Source: Paulownia fortunei (Eukaryota; Streptophyta; Magnoliopsida; Lamiales; Paulowniaceae). From it: DNA of 64,000 nucleotides. The stretch covers positions 1,272,729-1,336,728 of the forward strand of contig CM033110.1 of NCBI GenBank assembly GCA_019321725.1, given 5' to 3'. Under the pieces are notes generated by a model, which saw only the letters and a program-made list of their open reading frames with translations, was not told the DNA's origin and searched no databases. Positions 34,984 to 47,044 of this stretch are shown piece by piece (position 1 is the stretch's first letter; each line of letters begins with the position of its first letter). The translations under genes were made by a program, and so were the position numbers.

Positions 34984-35365
34984 ATGACTACTGAATCTTC
35001 CACAACCGGAGCATCAACCTCCTCGTCCATACCAGGAAGGATGGTAATGCCAAATGTTAGATTTTCGGTGGAGATATTTGATGGTACGGGTCATTTCGGC
35101 ATGTGGCAAGGCGAGGTGCTGGATTGTCTATTTCAGCAAGGTTTAGACATTGCCATTGAAGAAAAGAAACCAAATGATGTTGAAGAAAAAGAATAAAAAA
35201 GAAAACAGGCACATAGCAGCAGAAGATGAAGCATTGGTAGCAAGAGGACGATCACAAAGCCAAAAGAAGGGAAGAAGTTGGAGATCCCGTTCAAAATCCA
35301 GACCTGCCAAAGATGAGTGTGCTTTCTGCCATGAGAAAGGACACTAGAAGAAAGACTGCCCCAAA
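34984..35365 (+). pseudogene. Copia gag, internally deleted
   Basis: ATG 34984 opens a Gag start (VRFSVEIFDGTGHFGMWQGE, then LFQQGLDIAIEEKKP). The frame ends at TAA (35194-35196) where the rest of the capsid domain should follow. The sequence jumps, in another frame, to the basic linker (RGRSQSQKKGRSWRSRSKSR) and zinc knuckle CX2CX4HX4C at 35318-35359. By comparison with copia Gag length some 200 residues are missing at about 35190-35200. TAG at 35345-35347 falls inside the zinc knuckle where Trp is usual. No functional Gag can be made. Confidence 0.88.
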
Positions 35366-38300
35366 TTGAAGAAGAAAGGAAAAGCTACTCAAGATGCATG
35401 TGTAGCTGAAGGTGAAAGTGAAGACTCAGAATTTTCACTGGTGGTATTGCCTTCAACATCCCATTCAGACGAATGGATTTTGGATTCTGGATGCACCTAT
35501 CATATGTCTCCCGTAAGGGAGTGGTTCTTCGATTTTCATGAGATCAATGGAGGAGTTGTTTACATGGGCAATGACAATGCCTGTAAGACAACTGGAATAG
35601 GTTCAATTCGGTTGAAAAATCATGATGGATCAACCAGAGTTCTGACGGATGTTCGGTACGTGCCGGATTTGAAGAAGAATCTTATCTCCTTGGGTGCCTT
35701 GGAGTCCAAAGGTTTAGTTGTGACTATGCGAGATGGAGTTTTGAAAGCTACTTCCGGCGCACTGGTGGTGATAAAAGGTATCAGAAGAAATAATTTGTAT
35801 TACTACCAAGGTAGTACAGTTATTGGGACAGCATCAGCAGCTATTTCAAACAATAACAAGGATTTTGAAGCAACCAGGCTTTGGCATATGCGCTTGGGAC
35901 ATGCCGGTGAAAAATCCTTGCAAACTCTGGCGAAGCAAGGATTATTGAAAGGTGCAAAGCTATGTAAACTTGATTTTTGTGAACATTGTGTTCTAGGAAA
36001 GCAAAAAAGAGTGAAGTTTGGCACTGCTATCCATAATACAAAAGGTATTTTAGATTATGTTCTCTCAGATGTTTGGGGACCTTCCAAGACACTATCTTTG
36101 GGAGGAAAACATTATTTTGTCACTTTTATTGATGATTTTTCCAGACGAGTTTGGGTGTATACTATGAAGACTAAGGATGAAGTGTTTGGAATTTTCCTTA
36201 AGTGGAAAACACAGATTGAGAATCAGACTGGAAGAAAGATCAAAGTTCTCAGAACAGATAATGGTGGAGAATACACAAGCGATCCCTTCCAAGATGTTTG
36301 TCATAAGTATGGCATTGTTCGACATTTTACAGTCAGAAGGACACCACAACAAAATGGGGTGGCAGAACGCATGAATCGAACCTTGGTGGAGAAAGTTCGA
36401 TGTATGTTGTCCAATGCTGGGTTGGGCAGACAGTACTGGGCTGAGGCTGTGACATATGCGCAACATCTCAGAAATCGATTTCCATCATCCGCAATAGGTG
36501 GTAAAACACCTTTAGAGGTATGGTCTGAAAAACCTGTTGCTGATTATGATTCCTTACATATTTTTGGTTCTCTTGGTTACTATCATGTGAAGGAATCAAA
36601 ATTAGAATCGAGAGCAAAGAAGCCATTGTTTATGGGAATCACCTCTGGCATAAAGGGATACCGACTTTGGTGTCTCGAGTCGAAGAAAGTGTTGTTTAGC
36701 AGAGATGTTACCTTTGATGAACTTGCCATGCTGAAGAAAGTAACACATGAAAAGACCGACAGTACTCCGCAACAGGTGGAGCATACACCAAAGCAGGTGG
36801 AGGTAGAAGGAATGGCAAAATTTCCAGCTAAGTGTGACAATCCAGTAACAGAGGATTTGTTAGATGAAGAAGAAGAAGTTCAGACCCAAGAATCGTTGGA
36901 GCAACCTGAACCAATTGCAATGAGAAGGCCTAGACGTGAAATTCACAAACCTGCTCGATTTGCAGATATGGTGGCTTATGCACTTCCAGTTGTAGATGAT
37001 GATGTTCCATCCACTTTTCAAGATGCAGTTCGAAGTTCAGAAAGTGAGAAGTGGAAAGGTGCTATGGAGGAAGAGATGCAGTCTCTTCAGAAGAACAAGA
37101 CTTGGAGGTGACGCAACTACCAAAAGGCAAGAAGGCAATTGGATGCAAATGGGTATTTGCAAAGAAAGAAGGATTTCCTGACAAGAATGATATGCACTAC
37201 AAGGCAAGATTGGTTGCGAAAGGCTACGCTCAGAAGGAAGGAATTGATTATAATGAGGTATTTTCTCCAGTTGTTAAACATTCTTCCATTAGAATTTTGT
37301 TGGCCTTGGCAGCGCAGTTGAATTTGGAGCTAGCTCAACTTGATGTGAAGACGGCGTTCTTGCATGGTGATTTGGAAGAGGAAATCTACATGACTCAGCC
37401 AGAAGGATTCAAAGTTGCTGAGAAAGAAAATTGAGATTGCAAGTTGAACAAATCGTTGTACGGATTGAAACAATCTCTGAGGCAATGGTACAAGCGATTT
37501 GATAAGTTTATGATGAGGCAGAAGTACACTCGAAGCAAATATGATCATTTTGTGTATTTACACAAGTTACAAGATGGATCTTTCATTTACTTACTTTTAT
37601 ATGTTGATGATATGTTGATTGCATCACAGAGCCAAATGGAGATTGACAAATTGAAGGCTCAATTGAATCAAGAGTTTGAAATGAAAGATCTAGGGAAAGC
37701 CAAGAAGATTCTCGGAATAGAGATAAGCAGAGACAGAACGAGAGGCAAGCTTTGTTTGACTCAAAAACAATATTTGAAAAAGGTACTACAGCGTTTTGGT
37801 ATGACAGAAAACTCAAAACCTGTAAGTACACCACTTGCTCCTCATTTGAAGATTAGTGCCCAGTTATCACCAAAGAATGATGAAGAACGAGAGTACATGG
37901 CCAAAGTCCCGTATGCTAATGCAGTTGGAGTTGTGAGCAGGTATATGCATGATCCGGGTAAAGGTCATTGGCAAGCTGTGAAATGGTTTCTACGGTATAT
38001 TCTTAATACTGTAGATGTTGGTTTAGTTTTTGAGCAGGATGGTAAAATTGATCAAAGTATAGTTGGATATTGTGATTCTGACTATGCAGGTGATTTGGAT
38101 AAGCGAAGGTCAACGACTGGATATTTTTTCACTTTTGTCAAAGCACCAGTCAGTTGGAAGTCTACTTTACAATCTACGGTTGCTTTGTCTACAATAGAGG
38201 CAGAGTATATGGCAGTCACTGAAGCTGTAAAGGAAGCAATTTGGCTTCAAAGTTTGCTTGAAGACTTAGGAGTTGGTCAGAAGCACATTACAGTGCATTG

Positions 38301-38523
38301 TGATAGTCAGAGCGCTATTCACTTAGCGAAAAATCAAGTCTTTCATGCAAGAACGAAACACATTGATGTTCGCTATCACTTTGTACGAGAGATTCTTGAA
38401 CAAGGTAATATACATCTTCAGAAGATTCATACTACAGAGAATCCTGCAGATATGATGACTAAAGTTGTCACAACAGTTAAGTTTAAACATTGTTTAAACT
38501 TGACCAATATTCTGCACATTTGA
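35366..38523 (+). pseudogene. Copia pol (PR-INT-RT-RNase H), broken
   Basis: The polyprotein continues in the zinc-knuckle frame. Protease has DSGCTYH (DSG at 35483-35491). The pre-integrase zinc site has H174, H179, C205 and C208 counted from 35366. The integrase triad is D235, D298 (RTDNGGEY) and E334 (GVAERMN). A one-base loss near 37105 (after NKTW) moves the rest to another frame. TGA 37432-37434 replaces the Trp normally before CKLNKSLYGLKQ. RT active site YVDD is at 37600-37611. At 37921-37929 (AVG) about 18 residues usual in this family are missing in frame. RNase H keeps GYCDSDYAGD, LSTIEAEYMA and TKHIDVRYH. Stop at 38521-38523. Confidence 0.92.
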
Positions 38524-38633
38524 GATGGCGCCAAAAGGCGCGTTTGGAGGTACTGCAGAAGACTACTTCATTTGCTCAGAAGACAAGAAATTTGAATTTC
38601 GAGTGGGATTGAGAATACGCAAAGGTAGAGATT

Positions 38634-39140
38634 TGTTGGTTTTTTGCTTATTTCCATCCCACATTGGTTGTATACCAAAGGGATTTGATTACTTAACTTA
38701 TAAATAGGCATTGAACCTTGTTTTGAAAACACACCAAAATATTCTCTTCTCTCTATATTTGTAGAATTCCTTTAATTAGGAAATTCTAAGTTGTGGGTAA
38801 TTTTACCCAAGTTGTAATTTGTTCGGGAGATTAGTGAAGCAGTTGCGGTGCCGGAGACGTAGGCAAAAGTTGGCCGAACTCCGTTATCAAATCTGGTGTG
38901 CTTTTTCCATTTTGTCTTTTAATTTCGCATTTAGTATTCTGGTATTCTTTTGTTAATTGTTAGTATTCAATATTTACTTGCTTTGGGGTATTTGTCCGCT
39001 GTGCATAGTATTTTTAATAGTAGATTCTGTCTAAGGAGACTGGGTTTTAAGTGGGACCGTTGTGACTCCTCCAGCCTTTCCTGGGAGCTTGCTATAATTA
39101 GTACTATTGTTGTGTATTTTATACTATCGATACCCCAACA
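38634..39140 (+). repeat. 3' LTR of the young copia element
   Basis: 507 bp, preceded by purine-rich AAAGGTAGAG (38621-38630), the likely polypurine tract. Followed by target duplication ATACA. Confidence 0.95.
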
Positions 39141-39145
39141 ATACA

Positions 39146-39838
39146 CACACGTTATTTTGCTAAGTGTTATGTACGCATATTCAAGTCATTAATGGAGATA
39201 TTGTTCTATTACTGTTAGTCAAGAGAAAGAGGATTTCATTCATATTATTTCACTTAATCAAACAAAATAGGGAAAATTCATTTCATCCTCATTCTATATT
39301 TTTTTCCAAACAGTTGAATGGAAAAGACCGTTTTGGTATCCCAATTACTTGGGATAGTCTTTCTAATTCATTTTCTTTGCAAAATGCCTTATTAAGAGAC
39401 AAAGATATAGATACAAAAATGTTTTTTAAGATCATAAATACTAAACCCACTTTTCCATCCTGATAAATTTAGCAATTCTCTAAACTCTTGAGCTTTCTGT
39501 AATATTAATAGTAGAATCATACGACGTATAGGATTGGACTACGAAAAAAAAAATAGATATGTATGTATGTATTCTAGATTTAACAGTTGCAATAATAACG
39601 ATGATGAATCATATAAATACGAGTTTTTATAATGATACACCATCAAAATATAAGTTCTATTATTGATTTGACATCATTGTATCCAGTTGGTGTAGAAGCA
39701 CTAGATGTAGATAATCCATCCAGTAATATTGGATCAAGAAGAGACGCCATTCCCGATGATTCAACGACTATCAGAATTGCAGAACCGTGATTGCATGTGT
39801 GATTATGAATTTCCACTTCACAAGAAAAGATTCCCAAT
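39146..39838. repeat. Duplicated SPH spacer fragment
   Basis: 39410-39720 matches 41790-42110 (TTAGCAATTCTC, CATCAAAATATAA, GAAGCACTA or GAAAGCACTA, GTAGATAA). It is therefore the far part of the shared SPH spacer, cut off from its gene (25.4 kb) by the copia insertions. From about 39725 it continues as homology to 23580 onwards. No gene. Confidence 0.65.
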
Positions 39839-40113
39839 TAGGAATGGCGGCGAATTGGTGTAGATTTATCAAAATTTGAGACATGATTCCTCAAAATTTT
39901 AAGACCAAAACTTAAGTATGATAATTTGGACCCTTAAATTGCTAGATCCATTTTATATTTTTTAAAATATTAAAAGAGCATACATTTAAGTTCGGATCGA
40001 ATTTAGGTCTAAATACTAAAATTAAAGACCCGTCTCGACTCGAGACCCATCTGTCATTTGAAAACCCACTTTAAGCAATATGGGTTTTGGGCAAGTCTGG
40101 ATTGTCATTCCTA
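39839..40113. mobile_element. hAT-type MITE with a paralogous empty site
   Basis: A 275-bp element with ends TAGGAATGGC and GTCATTCCTA. Flanks are TTCCCAAT (39831-39838) and TTTGCAAC (40114-40121). The paralogous sequence at 23713-23720 is an uninterrupted TTTCCAAC, the expected single target, so both flanks are decayed copies of one 8-bp duplication. Non-coding. Confidence 0.8.
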
Positions 40114-40740
40114 TTTGCAACTAAATATTCAGCTTTAACCCCTTCCAATGTGATACCTCTTCTTGCCCAGATTTTATTCTTTATTTTCCAATCCTCCAAC
40201 ACGACTCAAGGGTTTAGGTGACTAAACTAGTGGCTTTTATTCATACCTCATTCCATTTAAACTAGGATTATTAAGTATTTTTCGGACAACGTTAAAGCCT
40301 AAATGGGCAGGCAATGATGGTATTTATAAGTTAAGGGCACAAGTACTTTTTTATTAGGGGGCACAACCCGAATTATCAAGAGATTTATGCATTGATTGTT
40401 GTTTTTAGACAGTGATGGTGTTTTAAAATTAGGGGCACAATTGTAATTTAATATTGAGTTTAAGGGAGTATGAACTTCTTTGACACTTTGAATCACAGCC
40501 CAATTATCTGGATCGGGTAACGGGCCAGCAATCAATCAATGCTGGGCTTGCTTGTGATGGATAGTCTATCGAGTCCCATTAATCAAACCAATCAAGCCCA
40601 CTAACCGAATAGTGACTTTTCTCACTTTACCACTTTTATTATTATTCTAATATATAAATAAATAAATTATATGATATTAAAATTTTAAAATAATCAAATT
40701 AATTAGTCAACAATATCAATTGGGCACTTAGTTTCAATAT
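40114..40740. repeat. Segmental duplication, copy B (left part)
   Basis: Matches 23721-24600 with small differences (CAGCTTTAACCCC, CTCTTCTTGCCCA, GGACAACGTTAAAG, GGCACAA, CAATCAAGCCCACTA). Copy A holds a stretch of TCGA-rich repeat (about 24190-24480) missing here. No gene. Confidence 0.7.
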
Positions 40741-41146
40741 TTTAATAATCGGATCGGTTATCCAATCGATCGTACTGTCAGTTAGCGATTCAATTGATCG
40801 CACCAGCTCAATCATCAATTCTACCGAACTAATGAAAATTGACTATATTTTTTATTATATTGTGTAAATAATAAAATAATTAATTAATTATTATATACTA
40901 AATTTTAAATATAAAAAAAAATAGCCAACTAAAAAACATATCTAGTAAAGTCCAAAATTCAAATAACAACATACATATAATCAAATATCAAGTTTAAATT
41001 TTATCAAAAAAATAAAATAATTTTGATCGATTCCTGACTTATTTTGATCGATTTTAACCGATTCAACCTATTTTTTAATTTTTTTACAGCCAATTAGACT
41101 GGGCTGAGTCAACCGACCAGTCCGATCCAATTATAAAAACTATGCT
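40741..41146. mobile_element. MITE-like repeat, copy 1
   Basis: One of three related stretches (also 43530-43880 and 44815-45205). All have GATCGG or GGACCGA-type ends rich in CCGATT/AATCGG, and a middle with AAATTGACTATATTTT, CTAAATTTTAAA and CAAATAACAACATACATATAA. The third copy shows imperfect inverted termini (ATAATTGGACTGGTGAAC and the complement near 45187). Non-coding. Confidence 0.6.
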
Positions 41147-41408
41147 TAGCTCTATTTGCAAAGAACATACAAATTACAATATATGGAGTAATTTAATGAT
41201 GATAAATCAATCTATATTGATATCATTACAATGGGTAATGTAAAAAAATATTCTTTCTCTTTCTCATAAATTAAAATTTAGCCCCTTCCAAGATTAGAAA
41301 AACACATCAAAATATAACAGAAGTTAGAATTAAAGAGAATTATTAAGCATTTGACATTATATTTGCTATGGTAGCACAAGAAGTGTACAAGATAGATGTG
41401 GTCTTCAA

Positions 41409-41716
41409 TTACCAATCATATAGTTTTAGTGTACTATTTTGCTTCACCATCAAAAAACCATCTTGCCTAACTGACCAAGTGCACTTATTGTAATTGATTT
41501 TTCTATCGGCATCGTCATAATTGTATGAAAGGTCTTTAGTGAAAACATCGTGAGCTATATTTCTCAAACCCTATCGAAATCGACAAAAAAACAATATACT
41601 TAAAAAAAAGTTTATACAAAAATGCCATTGAAAGTCGTCCCCAATGTGAAGCGTATGATTGCCAAGATCATCGTCTTTGGAGGGACAGTGAATGAACAAT
41701 GAAGGGCTATTTTTCG
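41409..41716 (-). pseudogene. S-protein homologue, 5'-truncated
   Basis: C-terminal half of an S1-family gene on the minus strand, ending Asp-Trp-TAA (41409-41411). The reading shows NSPSLFIHCPSKDDDLGNHTL, FQWHF, FFLSILFFCRFR, IAHDVF, CTWSVRQDGF and KLYDW. The family Trp of RFRW has become a stop. The second-last Cys region reads Tyr-Asn-Tyr. Homology to the paralogue at 44080 ends at about 41716, where the sequence jumps to spacer DNA (GAGAGGAGCTAAGAAG) that in copy C lies 1.2 kb further upstream. A deletion removed the 5' half and promoter. Confidence 0.85.
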
Positions 41717-43355
41717 AGAGGAGCTAAGAAGATTAATTCAACAAATTGTTTGTTGAAGAATTTGGTGTTTTTCAAGAATATGTAATGCAAAAAAATTATT
41801 TTTTAAGTTCATAAATATAGTATACCCAAATTTCCCTCCTCATAAATTAGCAATTCTCAAATTCTTGAGCATTTTGTAATATTAATAATAATACAATGTA
41901 CAGACTTGGCCTACGAGAAAAAAATAAAATTAAAAATAAAAATAGATACTTATTTATATTAGGTGTTCTAGCTTAACGATCACAATAATGATGATACAAC
42001 ATCAAAATATGGGTATATTCCAACAATGCCACGCCATCAAAATATAAATCCCACTATTAACGTAGTATCATTGTGTTCATTTGGTGTGAAAGCACTATAC
42101 GTAGATAAGAATTTTCAGTTCTCATGGTTAAAAGATCGTAATTTCTTGTGATTTGAGACTTAAATCCTTCAGTTGTAAACAAGGTGAACATAGTGTTTTT
42201 TTTTGGTCATTAATAAAAAGAACGAAATTTTAAAGATTCCAGAATTGTTTTGAGCATCTTCTTGGTAGAATTTATCTTGAAATGTAGTCAATGTTTGTTT
42301 AAGACACCATACTTCACTTTACACCTTTTGATTAGCTTAATAATCATTTTAATTTTTAGGATTAACGCATTAAGACCAATTTTTATAAATTAATGACACA
42401 ATTTGTTTATCTCTGCATGAAAATTAGATATTCATAATTTAGACAAATTTTGCAATTACTTCTCCTTTACATCAATCGACAAGAATGCAATAAGGTTTCT
42501 TCCGAGTAGCAAAGATTGAGAACTCAAAATTCGACAATTAATATATATAGTCATCCTGTTTCAAAACATGTAAAAAAACTTATAAATCAAAAAATATAAT
42601 TTAAATACGAAAGTCTCAATAAGGTATATGGCATGTCTATGAGAATTCTAGTAAATTATCTAGGTTGAGGAATTAAATTACTACAATCTATGCAACATAA
42701 TAATGTAAACTATGATGAAATATTATTGGTGAATTTTAAAGGGGATGACATCATTCGACATATCAACATATGAAAAATTATTTTTAAGCGAATTAATTAT
42801 TTTATAAAAAAGAATATGCAAACATTTAATATGAAGAAATTATCGTAAAAGTAGACCAAATTACCAATATTTTTGGTGGGATTCAAACGCAATGTATTAA
42901 ATTTCAGATATGTCAGAAAAATGAAGAGGGAATAAGAAAATAAAGGAATTACGTGGATCGGCTACTCGCTTAAAGGAGTACAATATACTAATTTTTTTTT
43001 ATTTGAGATTACAATGATCACTATAGGTGAATTATACATGAAAAGAAACAATAAAAAAAGAAAAATCACTTCAAAAGTCAACAAAATATTATGACAATCA
43101 CTTAAATATATATTTCTGTGAATTTATAATTACGTTAAATAATCAACTCTTGATTCTTCATATTTTGTAATCTTATTATCATGATACCAAAGGCTTTTCT
43201 AGTTTTATACCATAATAGATTAATTTATTCAGAGATTGTAGAACATAACCGCAACCTAGGGGATGATAAGATATATATATATATATATTATTTTTAATCT
43301 TGCAATTTAATATAAGTAATCACCACAAATTTCTTAAATCAAGAATTGGATTTTT
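41717..43355. repeat. Segmental duplication, copy B (shared spacer)
   Basis: Colinear with 45640-46990: GAAGAATTTGGTGTTTTT, ACTTAAATCCTTCAGTTGTA, AGCATCTTCTTGGTAGAA, GTATATGGCATGTCTATGAG, and ATTATCATGATACCAAAGG. It links the minus-strand pseudogene at 41.4 kb to the plus-strand remnant at 43.4 kb. No other gene. Confidence 0.85.
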
Positions 43356-43363
43356 TATAAATA
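43356..43363 (+). promoter_or_regulatory. TATA box of SPH remnant 43407
   Basis: TATAAATA, 51 bp before the ATG at 43407, identical word and spacing to 46994-47001. Confidence 0.6.
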
Positions 43364-43406
43364 GATGGATGCACAGAAATTTGAATTACAAAAAACATTT
43401 TGAAAT

Positions 43407-43529
43407 ATGAAGTCCATAAAAAAGAAGAGACTTTTCTCTTTATTTGTCTTATTAATTTATCTTAGTGACATGTCCAAAGTCGTTTCTTTTCAAGCAAACA
43501 AAACATTTACGAGATATAACGAGGTTTAA
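43407..43529 (+). pseudogene. 5' fragment of an S-protein homologue
   Basis: ATG 43407 starts the leader MKSIKKKRLFSLFVLLIYLS, close to the intact gene at 47045 (MKSITKKRLFSLFVMLIYLG). After 40 codons (to FTRYNEV) the frame runs into TAA at the junction with the repeat at 43530. The whole S1 domain is missing. Promoter and signal peptide are kept, so a short secreted peptide could in principle be made, but the simplest reading is a duplication-junction relic. Confidence 0.85.
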
Positions 43530-43880
43530 TCGGTCGAATCACTTCAACCGTGAGTCCGACCAATTTAATAAAAAATGACTATATTTTTTATTATATTATA
43601 TAAATTAATTATTACATACTAAATTTTAAACGTAATAAGAAGATAAATAATTAACTAAAAAATACATCTAGTAAAATTCAAAATTCAAATAACAACATAC
43701 ATATAACCAAATATAAAGTATAAACTTTGTCAAAAAAATAAAATGATTCTGACTAATTCTTGATCGGTTTTTTTATGAGTTATTGACCGATTTTAATCGA
43801 TTCAACCTATTTTTTGATTTTTTACAGTCAATTAGATCGGGTCAATTGACCAGTCCGATCGGATTATAAAAATCATACTT
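43530..43880. mobile_element. MITE-like repeat, copy 2 (truncated)
   Basis: Related to 40741-41146 over most of its length (TTTAATAAAAAATGACTATA, CAAATAACAACATACATATAA, CAACCTATTTTTTGATTTTT). It starts inside the SPH remnant, so its left end is a recombination junction, not a transposition end. Confidence 0.6.
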
Positions 43881-44079
43881 AGTTCTATTTGCAAAGAACA
43901 TATAGATAACAATATATGGAGTAAGTTAACGAGGATAAATCAATCTATATTCATATCATTACCATGGGCAATGTGAAAATAAAAATAAAAATTATTTCTC
44001 TTTCCCAGAATTATTAAGCATTTGACAATATATTTGCCATGGTAGCCCAACAAGTGTACAAGATTGATGTGGTCTTCAA

Positions 44080-44572
44080 TTACCAATCATATAGTTTTAG
44101 TGTACTATTTCGCTTCACCATCCAAAAACCATCTTGCCTAACTGACCATGTACACGTATTGAAATTAATTTTTCTATCCGCATCGTCACAATTATTTGAA
44201 AGATCTCTAGTAAAAACGTCGTGAGCTACATTTCTCAATCCCCATCGAAATCGACAAAAAAACAATATACTTAGAAAAAAGTTCATACGAAAATGCCATT
44301 GAAAGTCGTCCCCGACATGAAGTGTATGATTGCCAAGATCATCATCTTTGGAGGCACAGTGGATGAACAATAGAGGGCTATTTTTTGGGAGGTTATTGAC
44401 AATGTGTACATAATAAGGGTTGCCTAAGGCTTTGTTTGGGAGATCATTAATAGTTTGAACATCCTTCTGTAAATTTTGTAGCAACTCGAGAAATCTGAAC
44501 TTGTATCGAGTCACCAAGGTGAAGTGATAGAATAAATAGAAATAAGAAGATTTTCTTTGTATTAGATCTCAT
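44080..44572 (-). pseudogene. S-protein homologue with N-terminal frameshift
   Basis: S1-family gene, minus strand. ATG 44572 (MRSNTKKIFLFLFILSLHLG) starts a signal peptide, but the frame reaches TAA 42 codons later because of a small deletion near 44461-44465, just after FTEG. In another frame the full domain is open to the stop at 44080-44082: YYVHIVNNLPKNSPLLFI, HCASKDDDLGNHTLHVGDDFQWHF, FFCRFRWGLRNVAHDVF, CTWSVRQDGFW, KLYDW. No ATG precedes the domain in that frame. TATAAAAA at 44617-44624 is 52 bp from the ATG. One small lesion in an otherwise complete gene suggests recent loss. Confidence 0.85.
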
Positions 44573-46990
44573 CTTGCAAATGATTTTTTGATAATTTAGG
44601 CTACTTAAGGTTCATCTTTTTATAGAGAGTTCCTACCATTAGAATACAAGATAATTTACATTGATGATCTTTATTAGATTTGAAGATTATAAGTAATGCC
44701 TTATCATCCCCTAGCTAGATCATTCTTGTGCTCCATAATCTCTATGTGTATCATAAACATATGGTAGAAAAACCTAGCATCTAGTTATCCTAAGTTGGTT
44801 ATATTACATCAATGTTTTTATAATTGGACTGGTGAACAAATCAATTTTGTTAATAATTAGCAGTTCAACTAGTCAGATCATTTCAACTGTCGGTCGGACC
44901 GATTTAATAAAAATTGACTATATTTTCTTATTTTATTATGTAAAATAATAATATAATAGACTAATTGTTATGTAATACATTTTAAATGTAAAAATAAATA
45001 AATAACTACATAAAAAAATATAAAATCCAAATAATCACATATATATAACAAAATATCAAATTTAAATATTTTAAAAAAATTAAAAATTAAAAAACAAAAA
45101 AGATTGAAATCGGTCAAATGGTTTAATGGGCCTAATCGGATCGAATCGACCTCCGATTTTTTATTGGACCGATTGAACCAGTCGGTGCGGTCCGATTTTG
45201 AAAACATTGGATTGCATAAACACCTTAACACACTGTTTGTTTTGGTTGGAAATGGAATCTAAATTTAGAATTTGATTACCAAAAATCACATAATATGGCA
45301 GGTGGTATTTCTTCAATTTAGGAAAGGGAAATAAATATGGTTGCAAGAAATATTACTTCTAAAATTTAAATTTTCATTTTCAATTGGTATTCTGAATTCT
45401 TTATCGTGTAATCTAAATTTTAAGATCCAGAAAACATTATTATCGTTAAAAATAATAGTAATATGTCAGCTTTTTAATAATGTTTAAATACTTTTTTCCT
45501 GAAAAAGTCAACTAAATTATTCGTTTCTGCAAAATACATGCAATTTTGTGTTTGAAAATATTTGTATTAATATATGCCCTAGCTTGTGGACAGGAAATTA
45601 ACTTTAAAAAATCCATCTTGTTGTTTAGCAAAACACTAGAGAGGAGCTAAGAAGATTAATTCAACAAATTCTTTTGATGAAGAATTTGGTGTTTTTTAAG
45701 AATATGTAATACAAAAAAATTGTTTTTTAAGATCATCAATATAGTAAATCGTAATTTCTTGAGACTTAAATCCTTCAGTTGTAAACAAGATGAACATAGT
45801 TTTTTTTTTTTTTTTTTGAGTCATTAATAAAAATAAAATCTTCATAGTCAAGAACGAAATTTTAAAGATTCCTGATTGTTTTGAGCATCTTCTTGGTAGA
45901 AATATCTTGAAAATATAGTCAATGTTTGTTTAAGACACCATGTTCAATTTACACCTTTTACTTACCTTAATAATCATTTTAATTTTTAGGATTAACGCAT
46001 TATGACCATTTTTTATAAATTAATGGCACAATTTAATTAGCTCTGCATGAAAATCAGATATTCATAATTTAGATATTTTTTGCAATTAACTCTCCTTACA
46101 ATCAATCATCAAGAATGCAATCAAGTTTCTTCCGAGCAGCAAAGATTGAGAACTCAAAATTCGACAATTAATGCATATAGTCATCGTCTTTCAAAACATG
46201 TAAAAAAAAAAAAAAACTTATAAATCAAAAAATTAATTCAAATACTAAAGTCTAAATAAGGTATATGGCATGTCTATGAGAGTTCTAGTAAATTATCTAG
46301 GTTCAGGAATAATTAAATTACTACAATCTATGCAACATAATAATGTAAACTATTATGAAATATTATTGGTGATTTTTAAAGGGGATTACATCATTCGACA
46401 TATCACCATATGAAAAATTATTTATAAGCGAATTGATTATTTTATAACAAAGAATAGAGCAAACATTTAATATGAAGAAATTACCATAAAAATAGATCAA
46501 TTATCAACATTTTTGGTGGGATTCAAACACAATGTTGTTAGTATTAAATTTAAGATATGTCAGAAAAGTGAAGAATGAATAAGAAAATAAAGAAATTACA
46601 TGGATCGACTACTCGCTTAAAGGAGTACAATATATTAATTCTCTCTTGATTTGAGATTACAATGATCAGTATAAGTGAATCACACGTGAAAAGAACTAAT
46701 AAAAAGAGAAAAATTACTCAAAAGTCAACAAAATATTATGACAATCACTTATATATATTTTTGTGATTTTATAATTACGTTTAAATAATCAACTCTTGAT
46801 TCTTCATATTTTGTAATCTTATTATCATGATACCAAAGGTTTTTCTAGTTTTATACCATAATAGATTAATTTATTCAGAGATTGTAGAGCACAACCCCAA
46901 CCTAGGGGATGATAAGATATATATATTATTTTTAATCTTGCAATTTAATATAAGTAATCACCATAAATTTCTTAAATCAAGAGTTGGAAT
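44573..46990. repeat. Segmental duplication, copy C (shared divergent spacer)
   Basis: Spacer between a minus-strand SPH (44572) and a plus-strand SPH (47045), about 2.4 kb. 44640-45660 matches 25500-26090 and 45640-46990 matches 41717-43355. A third MITE-like repeat sits at 44815-45205. No other gene. Confidence 0.85.
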
Positions 46991-46993
46991 TTT

Positions 46994-47001
46994 TATAAAT
47001 A
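46994..47001 (+). promoter_or_regulatory. TATA box of SPH gene 47045-47554
   Basis: TATAAATA, 51 bp before the ATG. Confidence 0.7.
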
Positions 47002-47044
47002 GATGGACGGCAAGTAATTTGAATTACCAAAAATATTTTGAAAG

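Larger units (their letters stand above)
34398..39140 (+). mobile_element. Young Ty1/copia retrotransposon, non-autonomous
   Basis: 4743-bp element with LTRs 34398-34905 and 38634-39140, both TGTTGG...CAACA, flanked by a perfect ATACA duplication (34393-34397 and 39141-39145). By eye the LTRs differ by 11 substitutions and one single-base gap, about 2 percent, so insertion is recent on a plant timescale. Protein order PR-INT-RT-RH is that of Ty1/copia, and the motifs are close to the TNT1-type pol. Gag has a large deletion and a stop; pol has a frameshift, a stop and a small in-frame deletion. Confidence 0.97.

Noticed and set aside
34715..34987. 90-codon ORF in the copia 5' LTR and its twin at 38950
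   Set aside because: Lies within both LTRs and has no protein family match that I recognise; it is LTR sequence.
35803..36840. Minus-strand ORFs of 73-124 codons inside the copia pol
   Set aside because: Complementary shadows of the pol coding strand.
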